From Nocardioides zhouii (GTDB taxonomy: Bacteria; Actinomycetota; Actinomycetes; Propionibacteriales; Nocardioidaceae), in NCBI RefSeq assembly GCF_004137345.1, contig NZ_SDWV01000006.1, positions 1 through 64,000 on the forward strand: a DNA stretch of 64,000 bases, read 5' to 3'. The notes under the pieces are model-generated. The model saw nothing but the letters and a program-made list of their open reading frames with translations. It did not search any database and was not told where the DNA came from. Made by a program: the position numbers and the translations under genes. This document shows, piece by piece, positions 38,125 through 47,464 of the stretch (position 1 is its first letter; the number at the start of each line of letters is the position of its first letter).

Positions 38125-39657
38125 ATGGGGATGTCGCGGGTCGTCTGGCTCTCGGCCGTCGTCGCCTTCGTCGCCCGGTTCCCCTCCCTGCTGTGGCCGC
38201 TGCGACCCGACGAGGCGGGGTTCCTGCTGGTCGCCCGCGCGTGGCGGCCCGAGGCCGACTCGGTCTACGGCCACTACTTCGTGGACCGCCCGCCCCCGAT
38301 CATCTGGCTGATGCAGGCGACCGACGCCGTCGGCGGCGCGTACACCCACCGACTGGTCGGCGCGGTGGGCTGCGCACTCCTGGTGCTCGCGGCCGCGGCG
38401 GCCACTCGGGAGATCGCCCGTCGCGCGGGCCTGGTCGACCCCGCCGCCGTGCGCCGGACCACCGCATGGGTCGCGGTCGCGACCGCGGGGCTGGTCTCCA
38501 ACGCCCAGATCGACCCGGTGGCCGTCAAGGGCGAGCTCCTCGGCATCCCGCTCGTGATGGCCTCGTGCTGGCTGTCGCTGCGGGCCGTACGCCGGATGTC
38601 CCCCGCGGACGCCTTCTGGGCGGGATTCCTCGCGATGCTCGCCGTCGGCCTCAAGCAGAGCATCGTGGGCGGGCTGGTGTTCGGCGGCGTCCTGCTCGTC
38701 GGGTCGGTCCTCGCCCGGCAGCTCCCGTGGCGGGCGACCTCCCGGTGCGCGCTCGCAGCGATCGCCGGCGCGGCGGTGCCGGTGGCGGCCGTCGTGGTCT
38801 GGGCACTCGTGGCCGGCGTACGCCTCGAGGCGCTCTGGTACGTCTCCGTCAGCTTCCGCTCCGACGCCAGCCGGATCATCGCGACGCAGAACGCCGAGGG
38901 CGCGACCGGCCGGATCTGGGTGCTCCTGCTCGTCTTCATCGGCGTCGGGATGCTCCTCCTGGTGGTCTGCTTCCTCGCCCAGCTCCCCGGCATGCTGCGC
39001 CTCGACGCCGTGCCGGTGGTGGCCGTCGTGGTGATGCTCGGGGTCGACCTGGTCGGGGTCGCGGTCAGCGGCAGCTACTGGATGCCCTACCTCTTCGTCC
39101 TGGTCCCGCCGCTGGCGCTGGCTCTCGCCCTGCTGCTCAGCAACGACCGCGTGCGCGGCACCCGCGACCGCGTCAACCCCGCCGCCATCGCCTTCGTCGT
39201 CGCGTCCAGCGTGGTGGCGCTCGTGGGGTGGACCGGCGCGTGGGTCGGCGGACGGGTGCCCGTCGAGGTGCGCACGGGCGAGGCGCTCGACGCGATCGCC
39301 CAGCCCGGCGACCGGGTCCTCGTCTACGGAGGCCGCGCCGACATCCAGTGGTCGACGCACGCTGCATCGCCGTACCCCTATCTCTGGTCGCTGCCGATGC
39401 GGACCCTCGACCCCGGCCTCGACGACCTCCGCTCGGTGCTCACCGGCAACAACCCGCCGACGTGGTTCGTCGAGGCGAGCTACATCAACACGTGGAGCGA
39501 ACTCGGCACCCGGCCCATCGAGAGCTCGCTGATCCGCAAGTACGAGTTCGTCGTGACCGCGTGCGACCGCTACCGGATCTACCACCTCAACTCGGTCGAC
39601 CCGGTCAAGGTCGACGTCGACTGCACGACGCCGTACCGGACGATCTGGGGCCGGTGA
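38125..39657 (+). CDS. Multi-pass membrane protein, GT-C glycosyltransferase-like
   Basis: The 510-residue product has about ten hydrophobic segments. After the first helix comes LLWPLRPDEAGFLLVAR, an acidic loop motif like the D-E of GT39/GT-C polyprenyl-phosphate-dependent glycosyltransferases. HYFVDRPPPIIWLM is also typical. A soluble C-terminal domain (about 390-510) has LDAIAQPGDRVLVYGGRADIQW. The donor and acceptor are unknown; a cell-envelope glycan is likely. The start is ATG 38125. Confidence 0.7.
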   Translation: MGMSRVVWLSAVVAFVARFPSLLWPLRPDEAGFLLVARAWRPEADSVYGHYFVDRPPPIIWLMQATDAVGGAYTHRLVGAVGCALLVLAAAAATREIARRAGLVDPAAVRRTTAWVAVATAGLVSNAQIDPVAVKGELLGIPLVMASCWLSLRAVRRMSPADAFWAGFLAMLAVGLKQSIVGGLVFGGVLLVGSVLARQLPWRATSRCALAAIAGAAVPVAAVVVWALVAGVRLEALWYVSVSFRSDASRIIATQNAEGATGRIWVLLLVFIGVGMLLLVVCFLAQLPGMLRLDAVPVVAVVVMLGVDLVGVAVSGSYWMPYLFVLVPPLALALALLLSNDRVRGTRDRVNPAAIAFVVASSVVALVGWTGAWVGGRVPVEVRTGEALDAIAQPGDRVLVYGGRADIQWSTHAASPYPYLWSLPMRTLDPGLDDLRSVLTGNNPPTWFVEASYINTWSELGTRPIESSLIRKYEFVVTACDRYRIYHLNSVDPVKVDVDCTTPYRTIWGR

Positions 39658-39671
39658 TGCGGCGCCCCCAT

Positions 39672-39700
39672 GCAACCTCCGGGGGCCCTCATCCCGTTCG
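39672..39700 (+). promoter_or_regulatory. Putative ECF promoter of the first sigma operon
   Basis: GCAACC (39672-39677), a 17-base spacer and CGTTCG (39695-39700) resemble a SigE-type -35/-10 pair. The 12-base ATGCAACCTCCG block containing the -35 is repeated exactly upstream of the other ECF sigma gene (51507-51518), suggesting that each operon is read by its own or the other sigma factor. Confidence 0.5.
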
Positions 39701-39720
39701 GACGTACATGGAGCAAGAAC

Positions 39721-40242
39721 ATGCGTGACGAGGCGGCGTTCGTCGAGTTCGCGCAATCGGCACGCGACCGGCTGCGGCGCACGGCGTACCTGCTGTGCGG
39801 CGACTGGGACCAGGCGTCCGACTTCGTGCAAGAAGGCCTGGTCCGGGTGTACGTCCGGTGGCCGCGGCTGGAGCGCAACGGCGGCGAGCTCGCCTATGCG
39901 CGCAAGGCGGTGGTCAGTGCTTACCTCGACCACGTACGGCGGCGCTCGAGCACCGAGCGTCCGCGGGCGGCCGACCCCACGGTGGCATCCGACGAGGACG
40001 TGGCGACCGCGGTGTCGACCCGAGCGGCGCTGATGTCGGTGCTCGCCGACCTGCCGCCACGGCAGCGGGCGTGCGTGGTGCTGCGCTACTTCGAGGACCT
40101 GTCGGTCGCCGACACCGCCGCCCTGCTCGGCTGCACGGAGGGCACGGTCAAGAGCCAGACCTCCCGCGCACTGTTCTCGCTCCGGTCCATGTTCGAGGAC
40201 TCGCCGTTCGGCGAGCTGGCCGAAGGAGCCGTCTCATGGTGA
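39721..40242 (+). CDS. ECF sigma factor, SigE family
   Basis: The 173-residue product has sigma region 2 (RLRRTAYLLCGDWDQASDFVQEGLVRVY) and region 4 (LPPRQRACVVLRYFEDLSVADTAALLGCTEGTVKSQTSRAL). The start is ATG 39721; an upstream in-frame ATG lies within the putative promoter. Its stop overlaps the start of the next gene by 7 bases (ATGGTGA), the usual arrangement of an ECF sigma with a membrane partner that restrains it. Confidence 0.9.
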   Translation: MRDEAAFVEFAQSARDRLRRTAYLLCGDWDQASDFVQEGLVRVYVRWPRLERNGGELAYARKAVVSAYLDHVRRRSSTERPRAADPTVASDEDVATAVSTRAALMSVLADLPPRQRACVVLRYFEDLSVADTAALLGCTEGTVKSQTSRALFSLRSMFEDSPFGELAEGAVSW

Positions 40243-41606
40243 ACGACCTGCGCGAGCTGATGCGCGATGCGAGCAGCCACCCGCCCCAGGACCGGGGCGA
40301 CGTCGAGGCGCTGCTGGGTGCCGGGCGGCGCCGTGTGCGCGTACGCCGCGCCGGGATCGTGGGAGGTACGGCGCTGGCCGCGGGCGCGATCACCCTCGCG
40401 TCGTTGTCGTGGTTCAACCCCAGTCCCGCCGACCTGGCTGCCGCCGGCGTGCCCGAGGTCGCCGGTCCGAGCATCCGGCTGACCGATGCCCGGCCGGCCG
40501 TCGAGGGGCAGGACTACCGCGAGCTGACGTCGTACACCAACGACGACCTCGACGCCGACAACGGCCAGTACTTCGACGGCGTCACCGACGACGGGTTGGT
40601 CCTCTTTCGGGACGGGCCTCGGCGCGACCAGCTCTTCCCCCGGTTCGCCCTCATGGACCCCGCGACCGGAGAGAAGGACTGGCTGCCGCAGCTGGACGTC
40701 GGACAGGCCCAACTGTGGGCCGTGGAGCTGGGCGAGGACCGGCTGGTCCTGCTGAGCCCCGACGACGGTAGGACGACGAACGGCGCGTCCGACGACCCCC
40801 TGGTCCATGTCTTCGACCGGGACTCACGACGCTGGTCAACGACCTCGTGGTCCTCCCTGCCGGGACGGGGCTGGGGCGACCGGCTGCCGACCATGGGACC
40901 TGACGGCCGCCTGTACGTGCTGGTCCCGGCGACTCAGGGACAGATCCCGGAGGGCGGGTGGCCGATGGGACCGGACGGCGAGGCCGACGACGCCAACGCT
41001 GACGGTGACACGTTCGACCTGTGGTCGGTCTCGCCCACCGACCCCACCGATGTCCGCGACGAGGGGCTGCGCGTCGGAGCGATCGGCTTCAGTGGCGACG
41101 GTTCCTTGGTCTACACCGGCTCCGCCAACGGCGCTGCCGGGCGGGTGCACGTGCGCGACCTGGCGTCGGGCGAGGAGACGTCGTTCGACCCGAGGCTCGG
41201 CGAACGGTGCAACCTGCTCGGCTTCGACGCCGAGGGCGAGCGCATCGCCCTCACGCAGTACTGCGGCACCTACGAGGACGGCGTGCGCGACGACCGCATC
41301 CAGGTGGTCACCACCGAGGGCGATCCCGTCGTCACGATCCAGGACAACGGGGTCGATGGAGGTCAGCTGATCGCGGGCGGCGACTACCTGTCCCTCGTGG
41401 CGTACGGCCGGGCGACCGGCGGCACCTACGTCTACGACTTCGAGGACGGCCGGCTGCTCCGGCTCAGCGAGGGGCACTCCGCCTGGGCGGTCGGGTCCGG
41501 CCCGACTCCGGGAGACCAGTTCCTGTGGAACGAGCCGGCGGGAGGCCTGGACTCGATGTTCGGCAGGAGCGGAGCCGAGACCCACCTGGGCGAGATCATC
41601 CGCTGA
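40236..41606 (+). CDS. Membrane-anchored beta-propeller-like protein, probable regulator of the adjacent sigma factor
   Basis: The 456-residue product has a short cytoplasmic N-terminus (about 40 residues), one membrane helix (about 42-60, GGTALAAGAITLASLSWF) and a large extracytoplasmic domain. That domain has repeated blades (LVLFRDGPRR, VHVFDRDSRRW, LVYTGSANGAAGRVHVRD), suggesting a WD40/PQQ-like propeller. Coupled translation with the sigma gene supports an anti-sigma or signal-sensing role. No zinc (ZAS) motif is visible in the N-terminus, so this is inferred from position. Confidence 0.7.
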   Translation: MVNDLRELMRDASSHPPQDRGDVEALLGAGRRRVRVRRAGIVGGTALAAGAITLASLSWFNPSPADLAAAGVPEVAGPSIRLTDARPAVEGQDYRELTSYTNDDLDADNGQYFDGVTDDGLVLFRDGPRRDQLFPRFALMDPATGEKDWLPQLDVGQAQLWAVELGEDRLVLLSPDDGRTTNGASDDPLVHVFDRDSRRWSTTSWSSLPGRGWGDRLPTMGPDGRLYVLVPATQGQIPEGGWPMGPDGEADDANADGDTFDLWSVSPTDPTDVRDEGLRVGAIGFSGDGSLVYTGSANGAAGRVHVRDLASGEETSFDPRLGERCNLLGFDAEGERIALTQYCGTYEDGVRDDRIQVVTTEGDPVVTIQDNGVDGGQLIAGGDYLSLVAYGRATGGTYVYDFEDGRLLRLSEGHSAWAVGSGPTPGDQFLWNEPAGGLDSMFGRSGAETHLGEIIR

Positions 41607-41611
41607 CGGAC

Positions 41612-42490
41612 TCAGACCGACGCGAGGCGCCGCACCGGGATCCGTACGGTGAGCTCGTCGTCGCCCATCCGGATCCGGCCGCGGAGACCGGTGCCGAGGA
41701 TCAGTGGGAGCACGGCCGGGTTGTCCGCGGCCGTGCGCACCACGATGTCGTCGACGTCGTACGACCGCGCGGCTCGCGCCGTCTCGAGCAGGAGCTTCGA
41801 CCCGATGCCGCGCCGTCGCCACGCAGGATCCACGGCGAGCTCGACGTGCCAGGCGCGCTCGTCGTCGGCCCGCCAGGTCGCCGACCCGACGACGGTGCCG
41901 CCCACCGCGGCGCGCACCTCGCCCTCGCGGACGTCGTACACCGGCGCCTGGTCGCCGGCCGGCAACGGCTCCGGCACGGCCGCGGGCGCCGCGGCGGCGA
42001 GGACGTCGGCCACGAGCTCGGCCAGGGCCGTGCCGCGGGCGTGCTCGGCAGCGGTGAACGGAGCCGTACGCCGCAGCTGCACGACGACGTCACCGATCTC
42101 GAGGTCCATGGCGTCCATCAGCGGCCCGAGGCCCGAGCCCGACGGGTCCGCCTCGGCGTCGAAGAGGTGCGCCACGACGTCGGGGAAGCCGGCGGGCTCG
42201 GCGAGGATCGTCCGCGCGGCCAGCACGTAGCGGGTGGGCTGGTCGGCCAGGGCGGCCTCGGTGCACGGGAGCACGCTGACGCGGGTCCCGCCGGAGCGCT
42301 CGACGAGGTTCGCGAGATCGGCGAGGTCCCAGTCGTCGGGCGTACGCAGCACCAGCTCGTCGGTCACCCGGTCGACGCCCGGGAAGACGTGCAGGCCGAG
42401 GATGTTCACCCCGGCCGAGCCGCAGGCGGTGGTCAGCTCGGCCAGGGCACCGGGTCGGTCGTCCAGCGTCGTCCGCACTCTCCACAACAT
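41612..42490 (-). CDS. ACT domain fused to GNAT acetyltransferase
   Basis: Residues 1-75 form an ACT-like ligand-binding domain (VRTTLDDRPGALAELTTACGSAGVNILGLHV). After a middle region, residues 190-285 form a GNAT domain (VELAVDPAWRRRGIGSKLLLETARAARS). ACT-GNAT proteins can be amino-acid-regulated acetyltransferases. The substrate is unknown. The start is ATG 42490 (MLWRVRTTLDD), preferred over the upstream ATG 42550 because the ACT fold begins here. It converges with the propeller gene with a 5-base gap. Confidence 0.8.
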   Translation of the reverse strand: MLWRVRTTLDDRPGALAELTTACGSAGVNILGLHVFPGVDRVTDELVLRTPDDWDLADLANLVERSGGTRVSVLPCTEAALADQPTRYVLAARTILAEPAGFPDVVAHLFDAEADPSGSGLGPLMDAMDLEIGDVVVQLRRTAPFTAAEHARGTALAELVADVLAAAAPAAVPEPLPAGDQAPVYDVREGEVRAAVGGTVVGSATWRADDERAWHVELAVDPAWRRRGIGSKLLLETARAARSYDVDDIVVRTAADNPAVLPLILGTGLRGRIRMGDDELTVRIPVRRLASV

Positions 42491-42577
42491 GTCGCCAGCG
42501 TGCCCGCGCGTTGTTTCGGGACGTCGACCGACGGGTTTCGGGCTCGTCACATCTGTGGCGCAGATGGCCGGACGTGC

Positions 42578-42613
42578 GACAGGCCCGCACCGGCGAACCG
42601 GTGCGGGCCTGTC
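42578..42613 (-). terminator. Strong hairpin terminator after groEL
   Basis: A perfect 16-bp stem (42578-42593 with 42598-42613, starting GACAGGCCCG) closes on a CGAA tetraloop, 16 bases past the groEL stop. There is no T-run, as is common for actinobacterial terminators. Confidence 0.8.
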
Positions 42614-42629
42614 GTGTGGAGCGGGTGGA

Positions 42630-44255
<1,626 letters not shown>

Positions 44256-44288
44256 CTATGTGCTCCTAGGAAAGGGGTGAAAGGGGTT

Positions 44289-44347
44289 CGCCCGGACGTC
44301 ATACGGAGGGCGCAAGCGATTGCCCCGTCCGTATGACGTTCCGGGCG
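44289..44347 (-). other. Long hairpin between groES and groEL
   Basis: Arm 44289-44307 (CGCCCGGACGTCATACGGA) pairs with 44328-44347 over 19 bp with one bulged base; the loop is 20 bases. It occupies most of the gap and sits directly after the groES stop region. It could attenuate groEL transcription, stabilise the groES message or be an RNA-processing site, as reported for groESL of Agrobacterium. Confidence 0.65.
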
Positions 44348-44353
44348 AGGAGA

Positions 44354-44647
44354 TCAGGAAACGACGGCGAGGATGTCGCGGGCAGAGAGGATGAGGTACT
44401 CCTGACCGGAGTACTTCACCTCGGTGCCGCCGTACTTGCTGTAGATGACCTTGTCGCCGATGGCGACGTCGATCGGGACGCGGTTGCCGTTGTCGTCGAT
44501 GCGACCGGGGCCGATCGCCACGACCGAGCCCTCCTGGGGCTTCTCCTTGGCGGTGTCCGGGATGACCAGGCCGGAGGCGGTGGTCTGCTCGGCTTCGATC
44601 GCCTGGACGACGATGCGGTCCTCGAGGGGCTTGATGTTGACCGACAC
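44354..44647 (-). CDS. groES: 10-kDa co-chaperonin GroES
   Basis: The 97-residue product is the lid of the GroEL chamber. The mobile loop ([20 protein letters not shown]) and the [22 protein letters not shown] end are intact. The start is GTG 44647 with GGAGG about 10 bases upstream. It is the first gene of the operon under the CIRCE element at 44784-44812. Confidence 0.97.
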   Translation of the reverse strand: MSVNIKPLEDRIVVQAIEAEQTTASGLVIPDTAKEKPQEGSVVAIGPGRIDDNGNRVPIDVAIGDKVIYSKYGGTEVKYSGQEYLILSARDILAVVS

Positions 44648-44751
44648 TTCGGATCAACCTCCACTTTCTCTTCACGAGATTTCTTGGCTGACGTGGGCCC
44701 GGGACCTGGTCGGCACGCCGTCGCGGGGGTCGCGCCGGGGCCTCGGGCATT

Positions 44752-44774
44752 GGCGCTCTCGGGGCGAGAGTGCC
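44752..44774. promoter_or_regulatory. Second inverted repeat in the groES leader
   Basis: GGCGCTCTCG (44752-44761) and CGAGAGTGCC (44765-44774) pair with a single mismatch around GGG. On the minus strand the sequence reads TGGCACTCTCG..., similar to a CIRCE half-site. It may be a weaker HrcA site or a 5' leader hairpin. Confidence 0.35.
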
Positions 44775-44783
44775 AGAACTGAC

Positions 44784-44812
44784 GCTAGCACTCTGACCCA
44801 CCGAGTGCTAGC
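44784..44812. promoter_or_regulatory. CIRCE operator (HrcA site)
   Basis: GCTAGCACTC, nine bases (TGACCCACC), GAGTGCTAGC: perfect arms matching the HrcA-binding CIRCE consensus. It lies 137 bases upstream of groES and 37 bases upstream of the divergent methyltransferase start, so HrcA may influence both. hrcA itself is not in the window. Confidence 0.92.
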
Positions 44813-44848
44813 GGCGGTCGCGGCCGGTCCGCCTGACAGGATGCGCGC

Positions 44849-46024
44849 GTGGAGATCGAGACGCTGGACTGGCTGCGCACGAATGAGGGCGAGCGCCTCC
44901 TCGTCCACGCGAGCCAGGCGTGGGCCGACCACCCGGGCGACCCGGTGCGGGTCGCCAGCGTCGTACGCCGCCTCGAGCCCGACGCCGAGAAGGCGGCCGC
45001 GGCCACCACGCAGGCGCAGCTGCGCGCGAAGGCAGTGGCGAAGTTCGGCAGTGCCGCGCCCGTCATGTTCTTCACCCCGGACGCGCTCGAGCAGGCGACC
45101 CGCACCCGCGTGGCCGACCACCGGGCGGCCCGCCTCGCGGCCGCGATCCCCGGCGGGAGCGTCATCGACCTGGGATGCGGGATCGGCGGCGACCTCCTGG
45201 CCTTCGCCCGGGCCGGGCTGATCGCCGCCGGGATCGACCAGGACCCCGTACGGGTCGCGATGGCCGAGGCCAACCTGGCCGCGCTCGGACTCGCGGGCGC
45301 GGTGCTCGTGGGCGACGCGACCACGATCGACACCGGCGGGTTCGACGCCGCCTTCGCCGACCCGGCACGGCGAGGAGGCCGCGGCCGGGTCTTCGACGTG
45401 GAGGGCTGGACACCGCCGTGGCCCTGGGTGCTGGACGTCCTGACCCGCCGCGCGTTGGTCAAGGTGGCGCCCGGCATCGGCCACGACCTGGTCCCGCCCG
45501 GCGTCGAGGCGGAGTGGGTCAGTGACGCCGGCGAGGTCAAGGAGGCGGTCCTGTGGTCGCCCGGCCTCGCGACGTGCGAGCGCCGCGCCACGGTGATCGG
45601 CGAGGGCGGCCTCGCGACCCTGACCGAGGACGACGACCCGGGAGCCGAGGTCCGACCGGTCGGCGCGTACCTCTACGAGCCCGACGGCGCCGTGATCCGG
45701 GCCGGGCTGGTCACCGCGGTCGCGGCCGGCATCGGCGGTGGACTGGTGGACGCGCACATCGCGTACGTCACGAGCGACGACTCCTTCCGTACGCCGTTCG
45801 CCCGGGGCTACCGCGTGCTCGAGGAGCTCCCCTACCGCGAGAAGCCGCTCAAGGCCGCGCTGCGCGAGCGCGGGATCGGCCGGCTCGCCATCAAGAAGCG
45901 CGGCGTGCAGGTCGTGCCCGAGGAGCTCCGCAAGCGCCTGGCCCTCAAGGGCGACCACGAGGGCACGCTGGTGCTCACCCGCGTCGCGGGCCAGGGCACG
46001 GCCCTGCTGGTCGAGCCGTTCTGA
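44849..46024 (+). CDS. Class I SAM-dependent methyltransferase with THUMP-like C-terminus
   Basis: The 391-residue product has a helical N-terminus, then SAM motif I VIDLGCGIGGDLLAFARAG (about 105-123) and a DPARRGGRGRVF active-site-like motif (about 171-182) as in RNA methyltransferases. The C-terminal third (LPYREKPLKAALRERGIGRLAIKKRG) fits the THUMP-like domain. The substrate is probably RNA but unproven. The start is GTG 44849, divergent from groES across the CIRCE region. Confidence 0.8.
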   Translation: MEIETLDWLRTNEGERLLVHASQAWADHPGDPVRVASVVRRLEPDAEKAAAATTQAQLRAKAVAKFGSAAPVMFFTPDALEQATRTRVADHRAARLAAAIPGGSVIDLGCGIGGDLLAFARAGLIAAGIDQDPVRVAMAEANLAALGLAGAVLVGDATTIDTGGFDAAFADPARRGGRGRVFDVEGWTPPWPWVLDVLTRRALVKVAPGIGHDLVPPGVEAEWVSDAGEVKEAVLWSPGLATCERRATVIGEGGLATLTEDDDPGAEVRPVGAYLYEPDGAVIRAGLVTAVAAGIGGGLVDAHIAYVTSDDSFRTPFARGYRVLEELPYREKPLKAALRERGIGRLAIKKRGVQVVPEELRKRLALKGDHEGTLVLTRVAGQGTALLVEPF

Positions 46025-46051
46025 CCTCACGGAGACGGCGCGCGGCCCACA

Positions 46052-47464
46052 ATGTCCACCATGGGACCTGCCCTGCTCCTCCTCCTCGCGATCGTGGCTG
46101 CCGTCCTGCTGGCGGCGACGAACCGCTACGCCAAGCAGCAGCGCGAGGAGCTCGAGACCCTCGCGCCGCCCGCCTCCCTCGACTCCGTCGGCACCTGGGA
46201 GGCCGAGGTGCTGGCTGCGGAGCAGGCGGCAGCAGCAGCGCCAGCGGCACCGGGGCCGCCGGTCACTGCCCGAGCCCTGCACGCGGTCCGGGACCAGGCG
46301 GTCCTGTTCCAGCAGCACGTGCCGCCACGGGCGGACGCCCGCAGCTACTGGGGCGGCCGGCCGCGGCTGGCGCCCGGGATGGTGTGGCCGGCCTTCACGG
46401 CTCCGGATGGCACCGAAAGAGCCATGTCGTTCCTCGTGCAGATCGCCTGCGACGAACTGCCAGGCGGGGCACGACTCGGAGTCTTCCCGGACACCGGCGT
46501 GCTTCACGTCTTCCTCGACCTCGCCTGGGGCGAGCACTGGCGCTGGCGGTGCCTCTGGACGCCGGGGGACTCCGCGGCGTGGCCCGAGGCCGTACCCCCT
46601 CCGGCTCTCCCGCGCGCCTACTCCGACCGCGGCCACTGGACCTGGCCCCAGGACGACGGGGACTGGCCGCGGCTGCTCCCGCGGTGGAGCTTCACCCCGG
46701 TCCTGGTCGAGGGGACACCCGCCGACGAACCGGTCGACCCGGTGGCAGATCCGGGCGACGACGAGGGGCGCCTGTGGCCGGGGTCGATCGACCTCGCCAC
46801 CGCCCTGCAGGGACTCGGGGCCGTGGTCGACCAGGTCACGCTCCCGAGAGGACGCCCCTTCGCCACCTTCCCCCACGACTGGCGGTCCGTGACGATCACG
46901 ATCGGCCACCTGGCCCACCACCTCGACCGCGCCGTCCGCTGGCCCTCGATGGGCAGGGTGGACGAGGACGCGGCGGAGCGACTGCGTGGACAGCTCGCGA
47001 CCTGGGCGGCACGCTCGCGCGAGCACGCCCCGGAGGAGCCGCTGACGGCCGACGAGAGCAACGAGGCCTGGCACGCGTTGCTGGAGGAGAACGCCATCGC
47101 GGGACGGGCGATGCGAGACGCGGTCCACGACTCGGTCGAGGCGACCCTCACCGACCGGCAGTCGCGCGCCGTCCTGCCCGAGGAGGCGATCGATCTGGTG
47201 CGCTCGCGCCACGCTCTGGCGAGCCGCAACCCGGAGACCGGGTACGTCCACGTGAACACCCCGGACCGCATGCTCGCGGCACCCACCTGCGTCCAGGTGG
47301 AGGGCGACGCGCGCGCCGCGGAGTGGCTCCTGCTGCTGGAGGTGTCCAGCCTCCCGGGCATCGGTCATGAGTTCGGCGAGGGCGTGCTCCAGTTCTGGAT
47401 CCGACCGGACGACCTCGCCGCCCGTCGGTTCGAGCGCGTCGAGCTGACGGGCGAGGCCTACTGA
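46052..47464 (+). CDS. Membrane-anchored DUF1963 (YwqG-like) protein
   Basis: The 470-residue product starts with one membrane helix (GPALLLLLAIVAAVLLAAT). The DUF1963 signatures follow: SYWGGRPRLAPGMVWPAF (about 105-122), SFLVQIACDELPG and, near the end, EVSSLPGIGHEFGEGVLQFWI and RPDDLAARRFERVEL. The biochemical role of DUF1963 is unknown. A long helical insert (about 270-400) lies in the middle. The start is ATG 46052 or 46061. It overlaps the convergent GH3 gene by 7 bases. Confidence 0.75.
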   Translation: MSTMGPALLLLLAIVAAVLLAATNRYAKQQREELETLAPPASLDSVGTWEAEVLAAEQAAAAAPAAPGPPVTARALHAVRDQAVLFQQHVPPRADARSYWGGRPRLAPGMVWPAFTAPDGTERAMSFLVQIACDELPGGARLGVFPDTGVLHVFLDLAWGEHWRWRCLWTPGDSAAWPEAVPPPALPRAYSDRGHWTWPQDDGDWPRLLPRWSFTPVLVEGTPADEPVDPVADPGDDEGRLWPGSIDLATALQGLGAVVDQVTLPRGRPFATFPHDWRSVTITIGHLAHHLDRAVRWPSMGRVDEDAAERLRGQLATWAARSREHAPEEPLTADESNEAWHALLEENAIAGRAMRDAVHDSVEATLTDRQSRAVLPEEAIDLVRSRHALASRNPETGYVHVNTPDRMLAAPTCVQVEGDARAAEWLLLLEVSSLPGIGHEFGEGVLQFWIRPDDLAARRFERVELTGEAY

